From positions 3,210,001 through 3,274,000 of the forward strand of contig JARFJB010000408.1 of assembly GCA_036346205.1 (NCBI GenBank): a stretch of DNA of 64,000 nucleotides. Direction: 5' to 3'. The position numbers and the translations under genes were made by a program. The notes beneath the pieces are model-generated. The model was not told the origin of the DNA. It worked only from the letters and a program-made list of their open reading frames with translations, and searched no databases. This document shows positions 13,208 to 23,929 of this stretch, piece after piece. Source of the stretch: Vesta saturnalis (lineage: Eukaryota; Arthropoda; Insecta; Coleoptera; Lampyridae). The number at the start of each line of letters is the position of its first letter. Position 1 is the first letter of the stretch.

Positions 13208-13960
13208 TTAAGGGTTGAACTAGATTTCTTTTTGTGGTGATATGTTCAGGAAGGAAGTCGTTTACTAAAAGCCGCTAACTACACAAGAAAACGTGCAACG
13301 AAAAATAAGAAACACGTTTGAGAGTATTAAAGCCGAGATGTTAGCAGGGTCTTTTCAAAACCGCCTTCAGTTGTGTCTCCAAGAAAACAGAAGACATATC
13401 GACCATAGATTTTAATTAAAAAATTCTGAAATGCTAAATTTATACAAAAAACTTTATTTATACATCCGTTAGCGATGTCACAAAGATTTTGAAATGAAAT
13501 TGCTCTTAAATTTACTATGTCTAATAACATCTATTGATGAATATGTTGCGTACTTTATTCCGCACCCAATAGGAATAAAATATACAGGAGTTCCCTTTAA
13601 AAGATATAACTTTTACGCCTAGTTTTGACTAATGACGGGTAGTTTCAGATAAAGACGAATTTAACTAAAAAACGAGTGGGTTTGGGTATAGGAAATACTT
13701 AATAAAATTGATATAGTAGCAAACAAGCTATACCATGTCGATAAAAATGTATAGTGTTCCATTTGAAAATTTCGAGGTAGCCATCTGTATAAAAATAAAA
13801 TAGACCAATACATAAAATATACTATCACAAAAAATAATTAATTTCTTTGTTCTTTAAATATACAGAGTGATAAGCACGTGTCCATTCAGACAAAGCACGC
13901 GGTACAAGATGCTGAAAATTTGTTGAGGTAATGTAAGCAACAAGAAGAAGTCAAATCTGG

Positions 13961-16005
13961 AATAATATATAGGGCGTTCTAATAAAAATATATGTGTTTG
14001 TGTTGTCATGAACTTATGGGCCACGCTGCATTTGTGAAAATATTTTTAAAATGTGCTGTCTAGCAAGCATTTTCTTACCCCATTTTAACATTTTTTGTAA
14101 TATGTAGATGTAGTAGCAGACGGTAGCTAGGATGCAGGACCCTGCAGAAAGCATTAAGGAAATTAAAGATGAATTTGTATTTTACAAGGATGATGGGCTG
14201 TACTAAATAAGTAACGTATTTAAAATCTTAAAAGTTGAGCACATCTTTGTTTGTTAATACTTATGAAATACATTTTTTTTTGGATTACGATTTTTTATAT
14301 GCATAATAAATGAATAGACTCTTGTGCCGTGCAACTTTTAGTTTTTTAACTTACAAAGTATCTCATCATATTTCCATTTAAAAAACTTCGAGTTTGGCTG
14401 TATTTCTACATAAAATATTCAATTCTTAAATGTACCGAATCTGAAAATAATATGAATTATACTTATTTTACTTTATAAAAAAATCTTTATTTCTGAAAGT
14501 AAATTATTATTAGAAACAGTGTGTGATTGCAATATTTACTGTATGATGCTCTAGTCGGTAGTTTCGTCATGTGGTGTAACATTTTCTTGCATAAAGCTTA
14601 AATATTTTATCAGAAGATAGTATTTCAATTTTTTTTTTTTAAATATTGGTAGTATATTTAAATTAATGAAAGGGGTTTTACAATCTGCTTTAAATGTAAT
14701 TTTTGTTGTCAAGTACCCTTTTAACTCGACATCTTATGGCAGAATCGCTTAACTGCGCCCGTGAGTGCACCACATCTGGGTCGTTTCACGATACGAATAT
14801 TTCGGGTATCGTTTTCCTTCTTGAATCTACCATCTTAGTGAAGTTGATGTGGCTGGCCGCTTTGGCAATTTACTGTAAAAAATATATTTTGTTAATGTGT
14901 TTAGAAAAATAAATAAGATAATAAGTGAAAATGAAGCGAACTACGACTGTTCTGATATACTGACAATTGTGTGACGGAATCAGTCCTGCCGGATATTTGC
15001 CCTGAACTAGAATTTGGAATTCGCAGTCTTCAGCTTCTTTATATACAGGGGGTTAGAATTTTATCCCTGAATAGCTTATCGTATATAGGGTTTCAATGCC
15101 TGCATTGATTGGGCAGCTTGAAATAATTTCCTCAAGTCAAGCTATCTTGTTTAAATTACAAAATTGTCGAAAAATTGTAACAGTACACCATTGAAATTAA
15201 AAATGTGATCAAAGATATATTTAAAATTAAAAACTAACCTTCCTTCTGCAATTTTGGAGAATATTTACATATAAGTAATGTATCGCTATATTTATTACGA
15301 GAAATAGATTCCGGTCACTGGATTTCTAAAAAAAAGTAAAAAGTAGAAGTTAATGACTTTTATGGAATATATTAATTCGTGTAAACTTGAGGTGGTTTGG
15401 CTACCATATTTAGCTTTATTGTTTCTAAATTTATTTAACTATGGATTATTAATCAAATTTATGTTTGCTAAAGTTGCTAAGTCTGTTTTTACAAACCCTT
15501 ATCGCAATTTTTTCAATTAAGCCGAATTTTTGAGAATTTACGTGCGGTGCTGAGATATCATCTACCGTGTGGTAGAATGTTTTCATGTTATGCAATCACG
15601 TTGCGCAACACTTATCGACAATAATAAGTTTTATGTTAAAGTGGCGGTTTATGACATTTAATACCGGTTAAAACATACAGTTATTGTTCAATAAATATTT
15701 CTCATGTTGGTCGTAATTTAATTTTAATATAGGTACGGTGGTGATGTACCACCTCTAGGGCGGCTTAAAAAATAATTTTTGAAGTCGGCTCCCGTCCTCT
15801 TTTTTGAATTTGCCGCTTTAAGCGTGTGATTTTGGAATTTAACATAAGTGTATTTCTTGATCATTTGTTTAAAGCAGTAATTAATCGAGTTCAGTTAAAA
15901 TAAAATGATAAGTGAATGTAAAGCGAACTAAAGGTGTTCTGCTTTAGTGAAAATCGATCGATTGAAATCTGTGATCCATAAGTGTAAACCAATTTATTAA
16001 TTTCC
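13961..16005. other. AT-rich intergenic DNA
   Basis: No family-like protein is seen; the open frame at 14703-14912 has no recognisable motif. A ~50-bp segment (AGTGAAAATGAAGCGAACTA, about 14918) has a diverged second copy at about 15913, hinting at an old local duplication. Confidence 0.5.
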
Positions 16006-16393
16006 GAGCTGGTAGCGTAGTTGTGACACGACCTGATTAGCATTCGGGAGGTAATTGGTTCGATTCCTGTTACCGTCTACCATGCATGAGGCTTTTTGAG
16101 GTGGCTTTCCTCATGCACATGCAGCGGTATGGTCACTGGGTATATGCACACCATGTGCGGCGGCTTAGGCGAATGCTGGGATAGTATTTTCCGCCTCAGA
16201 ACCCTAACTTCGTTCCTTCCTATCCTATCCTGACCACACCCATCCTAAATCCCACCATGCATATATACGTAATGTATGTATGCACGCTGGGAATCGATGA
16301 TTGTGGCCGAAGGAGCTCGGAAACCTCGAGCAGCCTGTCCTCCCACTTGGGGAGGGAATAAAATACGTGGCCTTTTCCTTTCCTTTTTATCCA
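16006..16393 (+). mobile_element. tRNA-derived SINE with Ala-like head
   Basis: The head starts GAGCTGGTAGCGTAGTTGTG (A-box-like) and carries a clear B box, GGTTCGATTCC (16057-16067), with standard RNA polymerase III spacing. CCTGA-TTAGCAT-TCGGG folds as an anticodon arm with AGC in the loop, and the acceptor pairs only partly (AGCTGGT with ACCGTCT). A non-tRNA body follows, including GGTGGCTTTCCTCATGCACATG, GCACACCATGTGCGG, a CCTAT-rich stretch and GGAGGGAATAAAATACG, ending in a pyrimidine-rich TTTTCCTTTCCTTTTT tail. Length and layout fit a SINE better than a tRNA gene. Neither the 3' boundary nor a target duplication is certain. Confidence 0.8.
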
Positions 16394-16854
16394 AGTAGTA
16401 TGTTGATTTTGGTTAATAAGCTGTTTTCTCTACGGAATGTAATAGTAAATTTTGGTTGTATGCGATCAGGAAAATGCTTTGTTGGCACGTAGCGTAGCAC
16501 ATTTCATTGCTAAAAACAACAAACTGGATATAATAGTTATAATAAATAAGGTGGCTGTTATTACGTTTAGGTGCATGGAGTTGATACCAATACGGTGACC
16601 GTAAAATAACGCTGGTAGTGGCGGTCAGAATCATGCCAGTGATCCAAGTGAAAGAGTGTGGAACGAGTGAACGATCAAGGAGGGAAAATAACAGGCAAGC
16701 CACAATTAATTGTCTCTTTGGAGAGGATAGCAGTGTACACGTAGATTAGACTTTAAATACAATTTTTACCTTCCAATCTACATATACATATGTAGGTATA
16801 GAAGGTTATGAACTCGACTTCCTTTCACTATCGGCAAATCGACTATTTAGGTCC
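16394..16854. other. Intergenic DNA, nothing recognised
   Basis: No coding or RNA signal is seen. The open frames on both strands (16301-16492, 16413-16703) lack family motifs. Confidence 0.5.
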
Positions 16855-19800
16855 TTCTGCAACATGTACGTGCGTGTGCGTGTGCGTGTACGTGTGCGTG
16901 TGCGTATGCGTGTGCGTGTGTGAGTGCGTGTGTGTGCATGTACATGTGTGTGAGCGTGTGCGCGTGCACGAGATTGTGCGTGTGCGAGTACGTGCGCGTG
17001 TGCGCGTGTGCGTGTGCATGTACGTTCGCGTGTGCGAGTGTGTGTGCGTGCGCGTGTGCGCGTGTGTATGTGTGCGTGTGAGTGTGGGTTTGCATGTGCG
17101 TGTGCGTGTTCGCGTGCGTGTGCGCGTGCGCGTGCGCGTGCTCGTGTGTGCGCGTGTAAGTGTGCATGAGCGTGAACGCGTGCGTGTGCGTGTGCGTGTG
17201 CGAGTGCGTGTGCGTGTGCATGCGCTTGCGCGTGTGCGTGTACGTGAGCGCGTGCGCGTGAGCATGGGCGAGTGCGTGTGCAAGTACGGGAACAAGTGCA
17301 TGCGCGTGTGCGTGTGAGTGTGGATGAGCGTGTGCGTGCGCGTGTGTGTGTGTGCGTGTGAGTATGGGTTGCGTGTGCGTGTGCTTGTTCGCGTGCGTGT
17401 GCGCGTGCGCGTGCGCGTGTGTGTGCGTGTGTGTGCGTTTAAGTGTGCGTGAGCGTGAGCGCGTGCGTTTCCGTGCACGTGTGCGTGTACGTGTGCATGT
17501 CCGTGTGAATGTGCGTTTGCGTGTCCTTGTGGGTATGCGTGTACGTGTGTGCGCGTGTGCGTGTGCGAGTGCGAGTGCGTGTGCGAGTGCGTGTGCGTGT
17601 TCGTGTGCATGCGCTTGCGAGGGTGCGTGAACGTGTGCATGTGCGTGTGCGCGTGATCGTGCGCGATGGTGCGGGGCCAAGTGTGTGCGCGTGTGCGTGT
17701 GCGTGCGCGTGTGCGTGCGCGTGCGCGTGTGCGTGGGCGTGCGTGTGTGCCCGTGTAAGTGTGCATGAGCGTGAGCGCGTGTGTGTGCGTGTGCATGTGA
17801 TTGTGCGTGTGGGCATGCGTGCGCATACGCGTGTTCGTAAGAGTGTGCTTATACGTGTGCGTGTGCGAGTGCGTAAACGTGTGCGTGTGTGGACGTGTGC
17901 TTGTGCGTATGCGTGGGCGTGTGCGCGTGCGGGTGCGCCAGAATGTGAGTGTGCCTGTGTGAGTGCGAGTGCGAGTTCGTGTGCGTGTGCGTATGCGTGT
18001 GCGAGTGCGTGTACGTGTGCGTGTGCGTATACGTGTGCATGTCCGTGTGCGTATATGTGTGCGTGTGCGTGTGCGTGTACGTGTGGGTGTGCGTATGCGT
18101 GTGCGTGTGCGCATGCGCGTGCGGGTGCGCGAGAATGTCCGTATGCGTGTGCGCGTGATCGTGCGCGATGGTGTTGCAGCAAGTGTGTGCGTGTGTGCGT
18201 TTGCACGCGCGTGTGCGATCGGGTGCGTGTGTGTGCCCGTGTAAGTGTGCATGAGCGTGAGCGCATGTGTGCGCGTGTGCGTGTGCTTGTGCGTGTGCTT
18301 GTGCGTGTGCTTGTGCGTGTGCTTGTGCGTGTGAGCATGCGTGTACGTATGCGTGCGCGTGTGCGTGTACGTATGCGTGTGCGTATACGTGTGTGTCTGC
18401 GAGTGCGTATACGTGTGCGTGTGAGAGTTCGAGTGCGAGCTCGTGTGCGTGGCTATGTGCGTGTGCGCGTGGGCGTGCGCGTGTGCGAGAGTGTGCGTGA
18501 GCATGTGTCGGTGCGAGTGAGTGCGTGTGTACATGTGCGAGTGCGTTTGTATGTGCGTTTGTGTGTACGTGTGCGTGTGCGTGCGCTTGTGCGTGTGTGC
18601 GCGTGTGTGTTCGTGTGTGTGTGAGCGTGCGTGTGTGTGCGTGTGCGTGTGCGTGTGCGTGTGCGTGTGCGTGTGCGTGTGCGTATTAGTGTGCGTGTGC
18701 GTGTGCGTGTACGAGTGCGTATGCGAATGCGTTTGCGTGTGCGTGTGCGTGGCTACGTGCGTGTGCGCGTGGGCGTGCGCGTGTGCGAGAGTGTGCGTGT
18801 GCATGTGTCGGTGCGAGTGAGTGCGTGTGTGCATGTGCGAGTGCGTGTGAGTGTGCGTTTGTATGTGCGTTTGTGTGTACGTGTGCGTGTGCGTGTGCCT
18901 GTGCGTGTGTGCGCGTGTGTGTTCGTGTGCGTGTGAGTGTGCGTGTGTGTGTGTGGGTGTGCGTGTGCGTGTGCGTGTGCGTGTGCGTGTGCTCGTGCGT
19001 GTGCGTGTGCGTAGGCGTGTACGTGTGCGTGAGCGTGTGCGTGTGCGTATACGTGTGAGCGTGCGCGGAAACGTGCTTGTGGGTTGCGAGATCGTGTGCG
19101 TGTGCGTGTGAATGTGCGTCTGCGTGTGCGTGTGCTTGTGCGTGTGCATGTGCATGTGCGCTTGTGTCTCTGTGTGCGTGCGCGTGTGCGTGCGTGTGTG
19201 CGCGTGCGTAAACGTGTTCGTGTTCTTCATCGTGTGCGTGTGCGTGTGTGTGTGTGTGCGTGTGCGTGTGTGTGCGCGTGTGCGTGTTAGTGTGCGTGTG
19301 CGTGTCCGTGTGCGTGTGCGTGCATTCGCGCGTGTGCGTGTGAGGGTGAGTGTGGGTGTGCGTGTACGTGTGCCTGGATGTGTGCGTGTGCGCGTGGGCG
19401 TGCGCGTGTGCGAGAGTGTGCGTGTGCGTGTGTAAGTGTGCGTGAGCGTGATCGCGTGCGTATGCATGTGCGGGTGCGTGTGCATGTGCGTGTAAGTGTG
19501 CGTGTGCATATGCCGTTGCGAGAGCGCGCGCGTGTACGCGTGCATGTGCGTCAGCTCACGCGTGCGCGTGTGCGTGCGCGGGTGCGTGTATGTTGTGCGT
19601 GTGCGTGTGCGTATGCGTGTGCGCGTGTGTGAGAAGTACGTCTGGGTGTGCGAATGAGATTGCGAGTGCGAGTTCGTGTGCGGGTGCGTGCGCGTGTGCG
19701 TGCTCGTGAGTGTGTACGTATTCGTGTGCGTGTACGTGTGCGTGTGAACTTGCGTGTGCGCGTAGGTGTGCGAGTGCGAGTGCGAGTGCGTGTGCGTACG

Positions 19801-20470
19801 CGTGTGCGTGCGCGTGTACGTATTCGGGTGCGTGTACGTGTGCGTGTGCACTTGCGTGTGCGCGTAGGGGTGCGAGTGCGAGTGCGAGTGCGTGTGCGTA
19901 CGCGTGTGCGTGCGCGTGTGCGTGTGCTTGTGCGTGTATGTGTGCGTGAGCGTGTGCGTGTGCGTATGCGTGTGAGCGTGCGCGGAAACGTGCTTGTGCG
20001 TTTGCGAGATCATGTGCGTGTGCTCATGCGTGTGCGTCTGCGTGTGCGTGTACGTATGCGTGTGCTTGTGCATGTGCAGGTGCGTTTGCGTGTCTGTGTG
20101 CGTGGGCGTGTGCGTGCGCGTGTGCGCGTGCGTAAACGTGTGCGTGTTCTTCATCGTGTGCGTGTGCGTGTGCGTGTGCTTGTGCGTGTGTGTGCGCGTG
20201 TGCGTGTTAGTGTGCGTGTGCGTGTCCGTGTGCGTGTGCGTGCATTCGCGCGTGTGCGTGTGAGGGTGAGTGTGGGTGTGCGTGTACGTGTGCATGGCTG
20301 TGTGCGTGTATGCGTGGGCGTGCGGGTGTGCGAGAGTGTGCGTGTTCATGTGCCGGTGCGAGTGGGTGCGTGTGTGCATGTGCGTGTGCGCGTGTGTGTG
20401 CGTTTGTGTGTGCGTTTGTGTGCGTGTGTCGTGTGTGTGTGTGTGTGTGTGAGTGTGCGGGCGCATGTGC
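16855..20470. repeat. GTGTGC-type satellite (alternating purine/pyrimidine) with nested duplications
   Basis: This is ~3.6 kb of degenerate GTGTGC/GTGCGT repeats. Irregular variants allow duplicated blocks to be traced. The stretch around 19065-19440 (GCGGAAACGTGCTTGTG, TTCTTCATCGTG, GTGCATTCGCGCGTG) recurs at about 19982-20360, offset ~920. A block with GTGTCGGTGCGAGTGAGTGC at about 18450-18545 recurs at 18750-18845. GATCGTGCGCGATGGTG at about 17655 recurs at 18157. Strict alternation of purine and pyrimidine over long runs gives strong Z-DNA potential. The very long open frames (for example 16843-20466, minus) follow from stop-free repeat units and are not genes. Confidence 0.95.
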
Positions 20471-20479
20471 GTGATTGTG

Positions 20480-20915
20480 CGCGTGTTTACACTTGTGTTT
20501 GTGTTTCTGTTTGTGTTAGTGTTTGTGATTGTGTTTGTGCTTGTATTTGTGTTTGTGTTTGTGTTTGTGTTTGTGTTTGTGTTTGTGTTTGTGTTTGTGT
20601 TTGTGTTTGTGTTTGTGTTTGTGTTTGTGTTTGTGTTTGTGTTTGTGTTTGTGTTTGTGTTTGTGTTTGTGTTTGTGTGTGTTTGTTTGTGTTTCTGTTT
20701 GTGTTAGTGTTTGTGTTTGTGTTTGTGTTTGTGTTTGTGTTTGTGTTTGTGTTTGTGTTTGTGTTTGTGTTTGTGTTTGTGTTTGTGTTTGTGTTTGTGT
20801 TTGTGTATGTGTTTGTTTTTGTGTTTGTGTTTGTGTTTGCGTTTGTGATTGTGTGTGTGTCTGTGTTTGTGTATGTGTTTGTGTTTGTGTTCGTGTTCGT
20901 CCTCGTGCTCGCGAT
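20480..20915. repeat. TTTGTG hexamer array
   Basis: About 430 bp of GTTTGT/TTTGTG repeats abut the GTGTGC satellite. They are interrupted at 20680-20710 by a short duplicated TGTGTTTCTGTTTGTGTTAG that also starts the array at about 20498. The array decays into GTTCGT variants by 20930. Confidence 0.95.
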
Positions 20916-20940
20916 CGTGTTCGTTGTCGTATATGTGTTT

Positions 20941-21096
20941 GAAGGATTATTGGTCAAAAGATTTATGCCCATCCTGGGGCCGCTCTTATACCTTCTCTAC
21001 AAAACCGACTTGCCAACTTGTAAAACTACTACAATCGCTACGTTTGCGGATGATACAGGGACCTACGTGCACTTTAAAATGTATACCTTTATTTAA
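20941..21096 (+). pseudogene. Jockey-type non-LTR retrotransposon RT fragment
   Basis: The frame reads ILGPLLYLLYKTDLP, then TTTIATFADDTGTYV. GPLLY.LY..DLP followed by FADD (21043-21054) is the RT motif B-C region of Jockey/CR1-type LINEs, with FADD the catalytic pair. Only ~50 codons survive. The upstream RT is replaced by the satellite and the downstream part decays after 21096. Confidence 0.8.
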
Positions 21097-21119
21097 AATC
21101 TCCCGCCAAATTACAAATC

Positions 21120-21300
21120 GAGATTGATTGATTAAATCTTATTCTTATTGAGTTCTTATTGAGATTGATCTGGTCATCTGGAATGGGCGTGGCCTACCTT
21201 TAAGCCCATTTGATCAAGATTCATTTGATTGAGATTGATCTGATTAGTTGATTAATTGATTTGATCGAGATTATTTGTTTAATTGATTTGAGCCTTAGTT
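21120..21300. repeat. Degenerate TTGATT/GATTGA repeats
   Basis: These are imperfect repeats of GAGATTGATCTG and TTGATTGATT-like units, with a GGGCGTGGCC box inside at 21185. Confidence 0.6.
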
Positions 21301-21489
21301 CTCGAATAAGAACACGAGCTGGGCGGAGTTTAAGGACCAATGAGAAACCGCTGATGACTGACAAGTCGTGTCCACCAAATGGCCGTCACCAATCACATAC
21401 CAGGGGGTGTGGTCTGCTCTTAGGTTCTCCAATCAGAACGCTCGGCCTGAGGCTGAGGCACGACCAATCAGATAGCAGTGGGCGTGGCC
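21185..21489 (+). promoter_or_regulatory. Cluster of four CCAAT boxes with GC/CACC boxes
   Basis: CCAAT pentamers on the plus strand lie at 21337, 21389, 21429 and 21464, each in an extended context (ACCAATGAG, ACCAATCAC, CCAATCAG, ACCAATCAG) typical of NF-Y sites. GGGCGTGGCC occurs at 21185 and 21480, with GGGCGGAG at 21321. The density is far above background here. No gene start follows; the 3' LTR of the gypsy element begins at 21549. It may be a promoter remnant or part of another repeat. Function is inferred only. Confidence 0.4.
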
Positions 21490-21548
21490 ACATGGAGTTG
21501 GAGCGGTAACGTGGCTACCACACTCCTGCCCCCATTACTTTTAAATCT

Positions 21549-22040
21549 ATTCAACATGTATTCAATAATGAAACGTGTATTGACCTATGTCAACCAATTA
21601 CAGTTGTGATAGGTTATGAACTCAAATGTTTTTATTTCAGGAGAAGGACTCGGCTGTTCCTTTTTTTTAACCGTATCAAAATAACACCAACTGATTTGTT
21701 ATTTACTTAACTGCACTATAAGGATAAGTACTTACTTGTACAAAATAAATATTTTAATCTCGTCTTAAACGAACTAGCTTGAGCACATAATAAACGGAAA
21801 TGCATAAGCGTGTTCAATTCACGTTACGCATAGAATTAAAATTGGATGTCTAAAATATACATAGGCACGTTCGTAATTATGTAGACTGAAGAGAAAATAT
21901 AGAGATATGAAAAATTTAATTATTGAACGAAAAAAAGAAATGCTTAAAAATACTAATGTAATGTAAATATACTTATCAATAATAATGCAAATTTCGAAAC
22001 TTAAATTAAGGTAACGACAAACAAGAATTGGCACGTTACA
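21549..22040 (-). repeat. gypsy 3' LTR (internally deleted)
   Basis: It matches the right LTR closely at both ends (from CTATTCAACATG and up to GGCACGTTACA) but lacks ~580 bp present between about 26536 and 27117. It also has no counterpart of the right LTR's last ~230 bp before the PBS. The deletion joint is at GCTTGAGCACATAATAAACG. Confidence 0.88.
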
Positions 22041-22354
22041 CATGCCACACAGTCACAAAAAAAACAATAAAAAAATGAATAAGACCTGGAGGAATCCTAA
22101 ACCAAGCCACAAGTTGTTCGAAGAGTTACAATCCAGATTGTGTTACTATCATCACCCATACATACTACAACCTTACTACATTTGCTTACACAGGCACACT
22201 CACAATCAAACTGTAACAATATTAACCAAAAAGAATACTAAACACGACGAGACAATGGAAACTGAACTAAACTAAAATGAACAATTAACTACAACTAAAA
22301 GTGTATAACCTAACCTACCTATAATAAACCATATTTGCCTATATACAAACTTAT
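22041..22354. other. gypsy 3' untranslated region
   Basis: This is non-coding DNA between the integrase stop and the 3' LTR. No clear polypurine tract is visible next to the LTR on the minus strand. Confidence 0.5.
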
Positions 22355-23212
22355 TCAAAACTGGAAAAGTTGGGTTTCAAATCTTTGACATGGAACTGGC
22401 CAACATTCTTTCCATTCAAATCTTGGAGTTAAGTAAACGAGAGGAGATAGTTTCTGAATAACCTTACAAGCAACAGATTTAGGGGCAAGCTTCTTAGAAT
22501 ACTGAGCACCCGCATCAGATAAAGTAAAATTTCGCTTCCATACCATATCACCAACATTGAAAGTTAAATGACGCTTACGCAAATTATATTGTTTTTCATT
22601 ACGAAGATATGCTTTATGTAATCTTTCCTCGACTTCATCATATAATTCGAAGAAAAGCATTTTCTTTAGACCAAAAGAAACGATTTTCTAACTGCACATT
22701 ATCTAAGGGATCAGGTGTGCCATAAAAATCTTTTAACGCTGGAGGGATCTGAGTTACTTCATGACCAGCCATTCGAATTGCTTGGGTAACCTCAAAATAT
22801 GATCATCCCATTCACGATGGTTGTCTTTAATGTACGAGGAAATATCAGTACCAATGACTCTATTAACTCTTTAAGTGGGGTTAACCTGGGGATGATACCT
22901 AGCATTATACCACAAATTCTGTACCTTCCAAGATTTCAAAAATGTACGAAATTCTTTGGAAACAAATTGCGATCCATTATCGAACAAAACTGTTTGAGGG
23001 ACACCAAAAATTGAGAACACTTTTTCTTTCAGAAAACGTATAATTGGTTTCGTAGTAACCTTGGGAAGAGGTTGAACTAAAACGAATTTTGTAAAGTAAT
23101 CGGTAACAACAAATAAAAATATATTTCCATTTTTACTTCGAGGGAAGGGACCCATAATATCCATACTAACCATTTGGAAGGGGAAACAGACATCTTTCTT
23201 TATGAGCACCAC
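22355..23212 (-). pseudogene. gypsy integrase core and C-terminal domain
   Basis: The core begins in the frame at 23212: MVSMDIMGPFP (first Asp), DYFTKFVLVQPL, VLFDNGSQFVSKEF (second Asp), then ARYHPQVNPT. The next codon, exactly 35 residues after the second Asp, should be the catalytic Glu but is TAA at 22871-22873. The frame continues RVNRVIGTDISSYIKDNHRE. After frameshifts, 22660-22355 encodes KQYNLRKRHLTFNVGDMVWK and KLAPKSVACKVIQKLSPLVY, the insect gypsy C-terminal domain. Integration of element DNA would need this protein; it is dead at its catalytic residue. Confidence 0.9.
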
Positions 23213-23918
23213 AGACAGTACAAGACTTAATGGATTTACTAACAGATAACTTTAACTTAGGCCAATAATATTTCTCAGTTATTCGAGCCATACTTTTCGA
23301 AACACCAAAATGTGAAGCAGTAGGATCATCATGACCTTCTTTTAATACAGAATCACGATTATCTAAAGGTATAACTAGCTTCCAATCAGAAATATTCGAC
23401 TCAACGGGAAACGTAGACGGAAGATACTTAAATAAATAATTATTATGTACCCGAAAATTCGGATACTGATCTGGACTGGACTGTATTTTCTCAATCATCT
23501 CTTTATACCATTTATCGGGACTAAAAGTTGATATATCAAGAGAAGATATTGCACGAGACAAGGCATCTGGAACAATATTGTGTTTACCAGAACGATACTG
23601 AACATCAAACGTAAATTGGGACAAACGCAAACTCCACCTGGCTAATCGACCAGTTGTCTTATGAAGGTTATGAAGCCACTTAAGTGCCGCACAATCGGTA
23701 ATAACGGTAAAACTTGTAACTTCAACGTAACCACGGAAGTGTTCAATACCAAAAATAATTTCGAGAAGCTTTCGTTCTGTAGCTGCATACTTCTTCTCAG
23801 CATTAGTTAATGTACGACTTGCAAAAGCAATTGGGTGTTCAGAACCATCATGTTCCTGAAACAATACTGCACCGACAGCTACATCGCTGGCGTCAGTCTG
23901 AATGTAAAATTTATCCAT
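23166..23918 (-). pseudogene. gypsy RNase H and integrase zinc-binding domain
   Basis: This 250-codon open frame starts DKFYIQTDASDVAVGAVL (first RNase H Asp), then ATERKLLEIIFGIEHF (Glu), TVITDCAALKWL (Asp) and HNIVPDALSR (last Asp), so all four RNase H acidic residues are present. From residue ~195 comes the HHCC integrase N-terminal domain, with GHDDPTASHFG then CTVCGAHK. The ATG at 23918 is internal to the former polyprotein. It is the longest intact piece of the element, but it has lost the RT that normally precedes it. Confidence 0.9.
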
Positions 23919-23929
23919 CGAGTAGAATT

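Larger units (their letters stand above)
11160..13300 (+). pseudogene. IS630/Tc1/mariner-type transposase, split and degenerate
   Basis: The HTH-like N-terminal part (from about 11170, YQTDELVDMIFLLGEFQRN) is followed by stops. An internal deletion then joins to 11456-11683, with VLFSDEATFYKN (first catalytic Asp), VNRHNFHYYSDQNP and SIDVWGGIIGEH. Past a stop it continues FNGDLNAVVYIDSLQNYL and MWLQHDGAPVH (second Asp, about 11790-11816). The sequence then breaks at the TTAA where the piggyBac sits. The next expected block, LDFFLW (third catalytic position), appears at 13216 just beyond the insertion. The transposase was therefore contiguous before the piggyBac arrived. It is now non-functional through stops, a deletion and the insertion. 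Confidence 0.75.
10358..13960 (+). mobile_element. Tc1/mariner-superfamily transposon with ~0.5 kb TIRs, interrupted by a piggyBac
   Basis: The left end reads CCAGACTTGAATTCTCC from 10358, preceded by TA. The right end, read on the other strand from 13960, is CCAGATTTGACTTCTTC, also next to a TA-rich run. The arms (10358 to about 10885, and about 13515 to 13960) stay complementary over ~450-530 bp with mismatches and small indels. Inside is a degenerate DDE transposase on the plus strand. Removing the nested piggyBac (11931-13207) leaves about 2.3 kb. TA target choice and the transposase motifs place it in the IS630/Tc1/mariner superfamily; the exact family is not resolved. Confidence 0.8.

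Noticed and set aside
16843..20466. A 1207-codon minus-strand frame and many overlapping plus-strand frames
   Set aside because: GTGTGC/CACACG repeats lack stops in several frames at once; no domain or non-repetitive segment is present.
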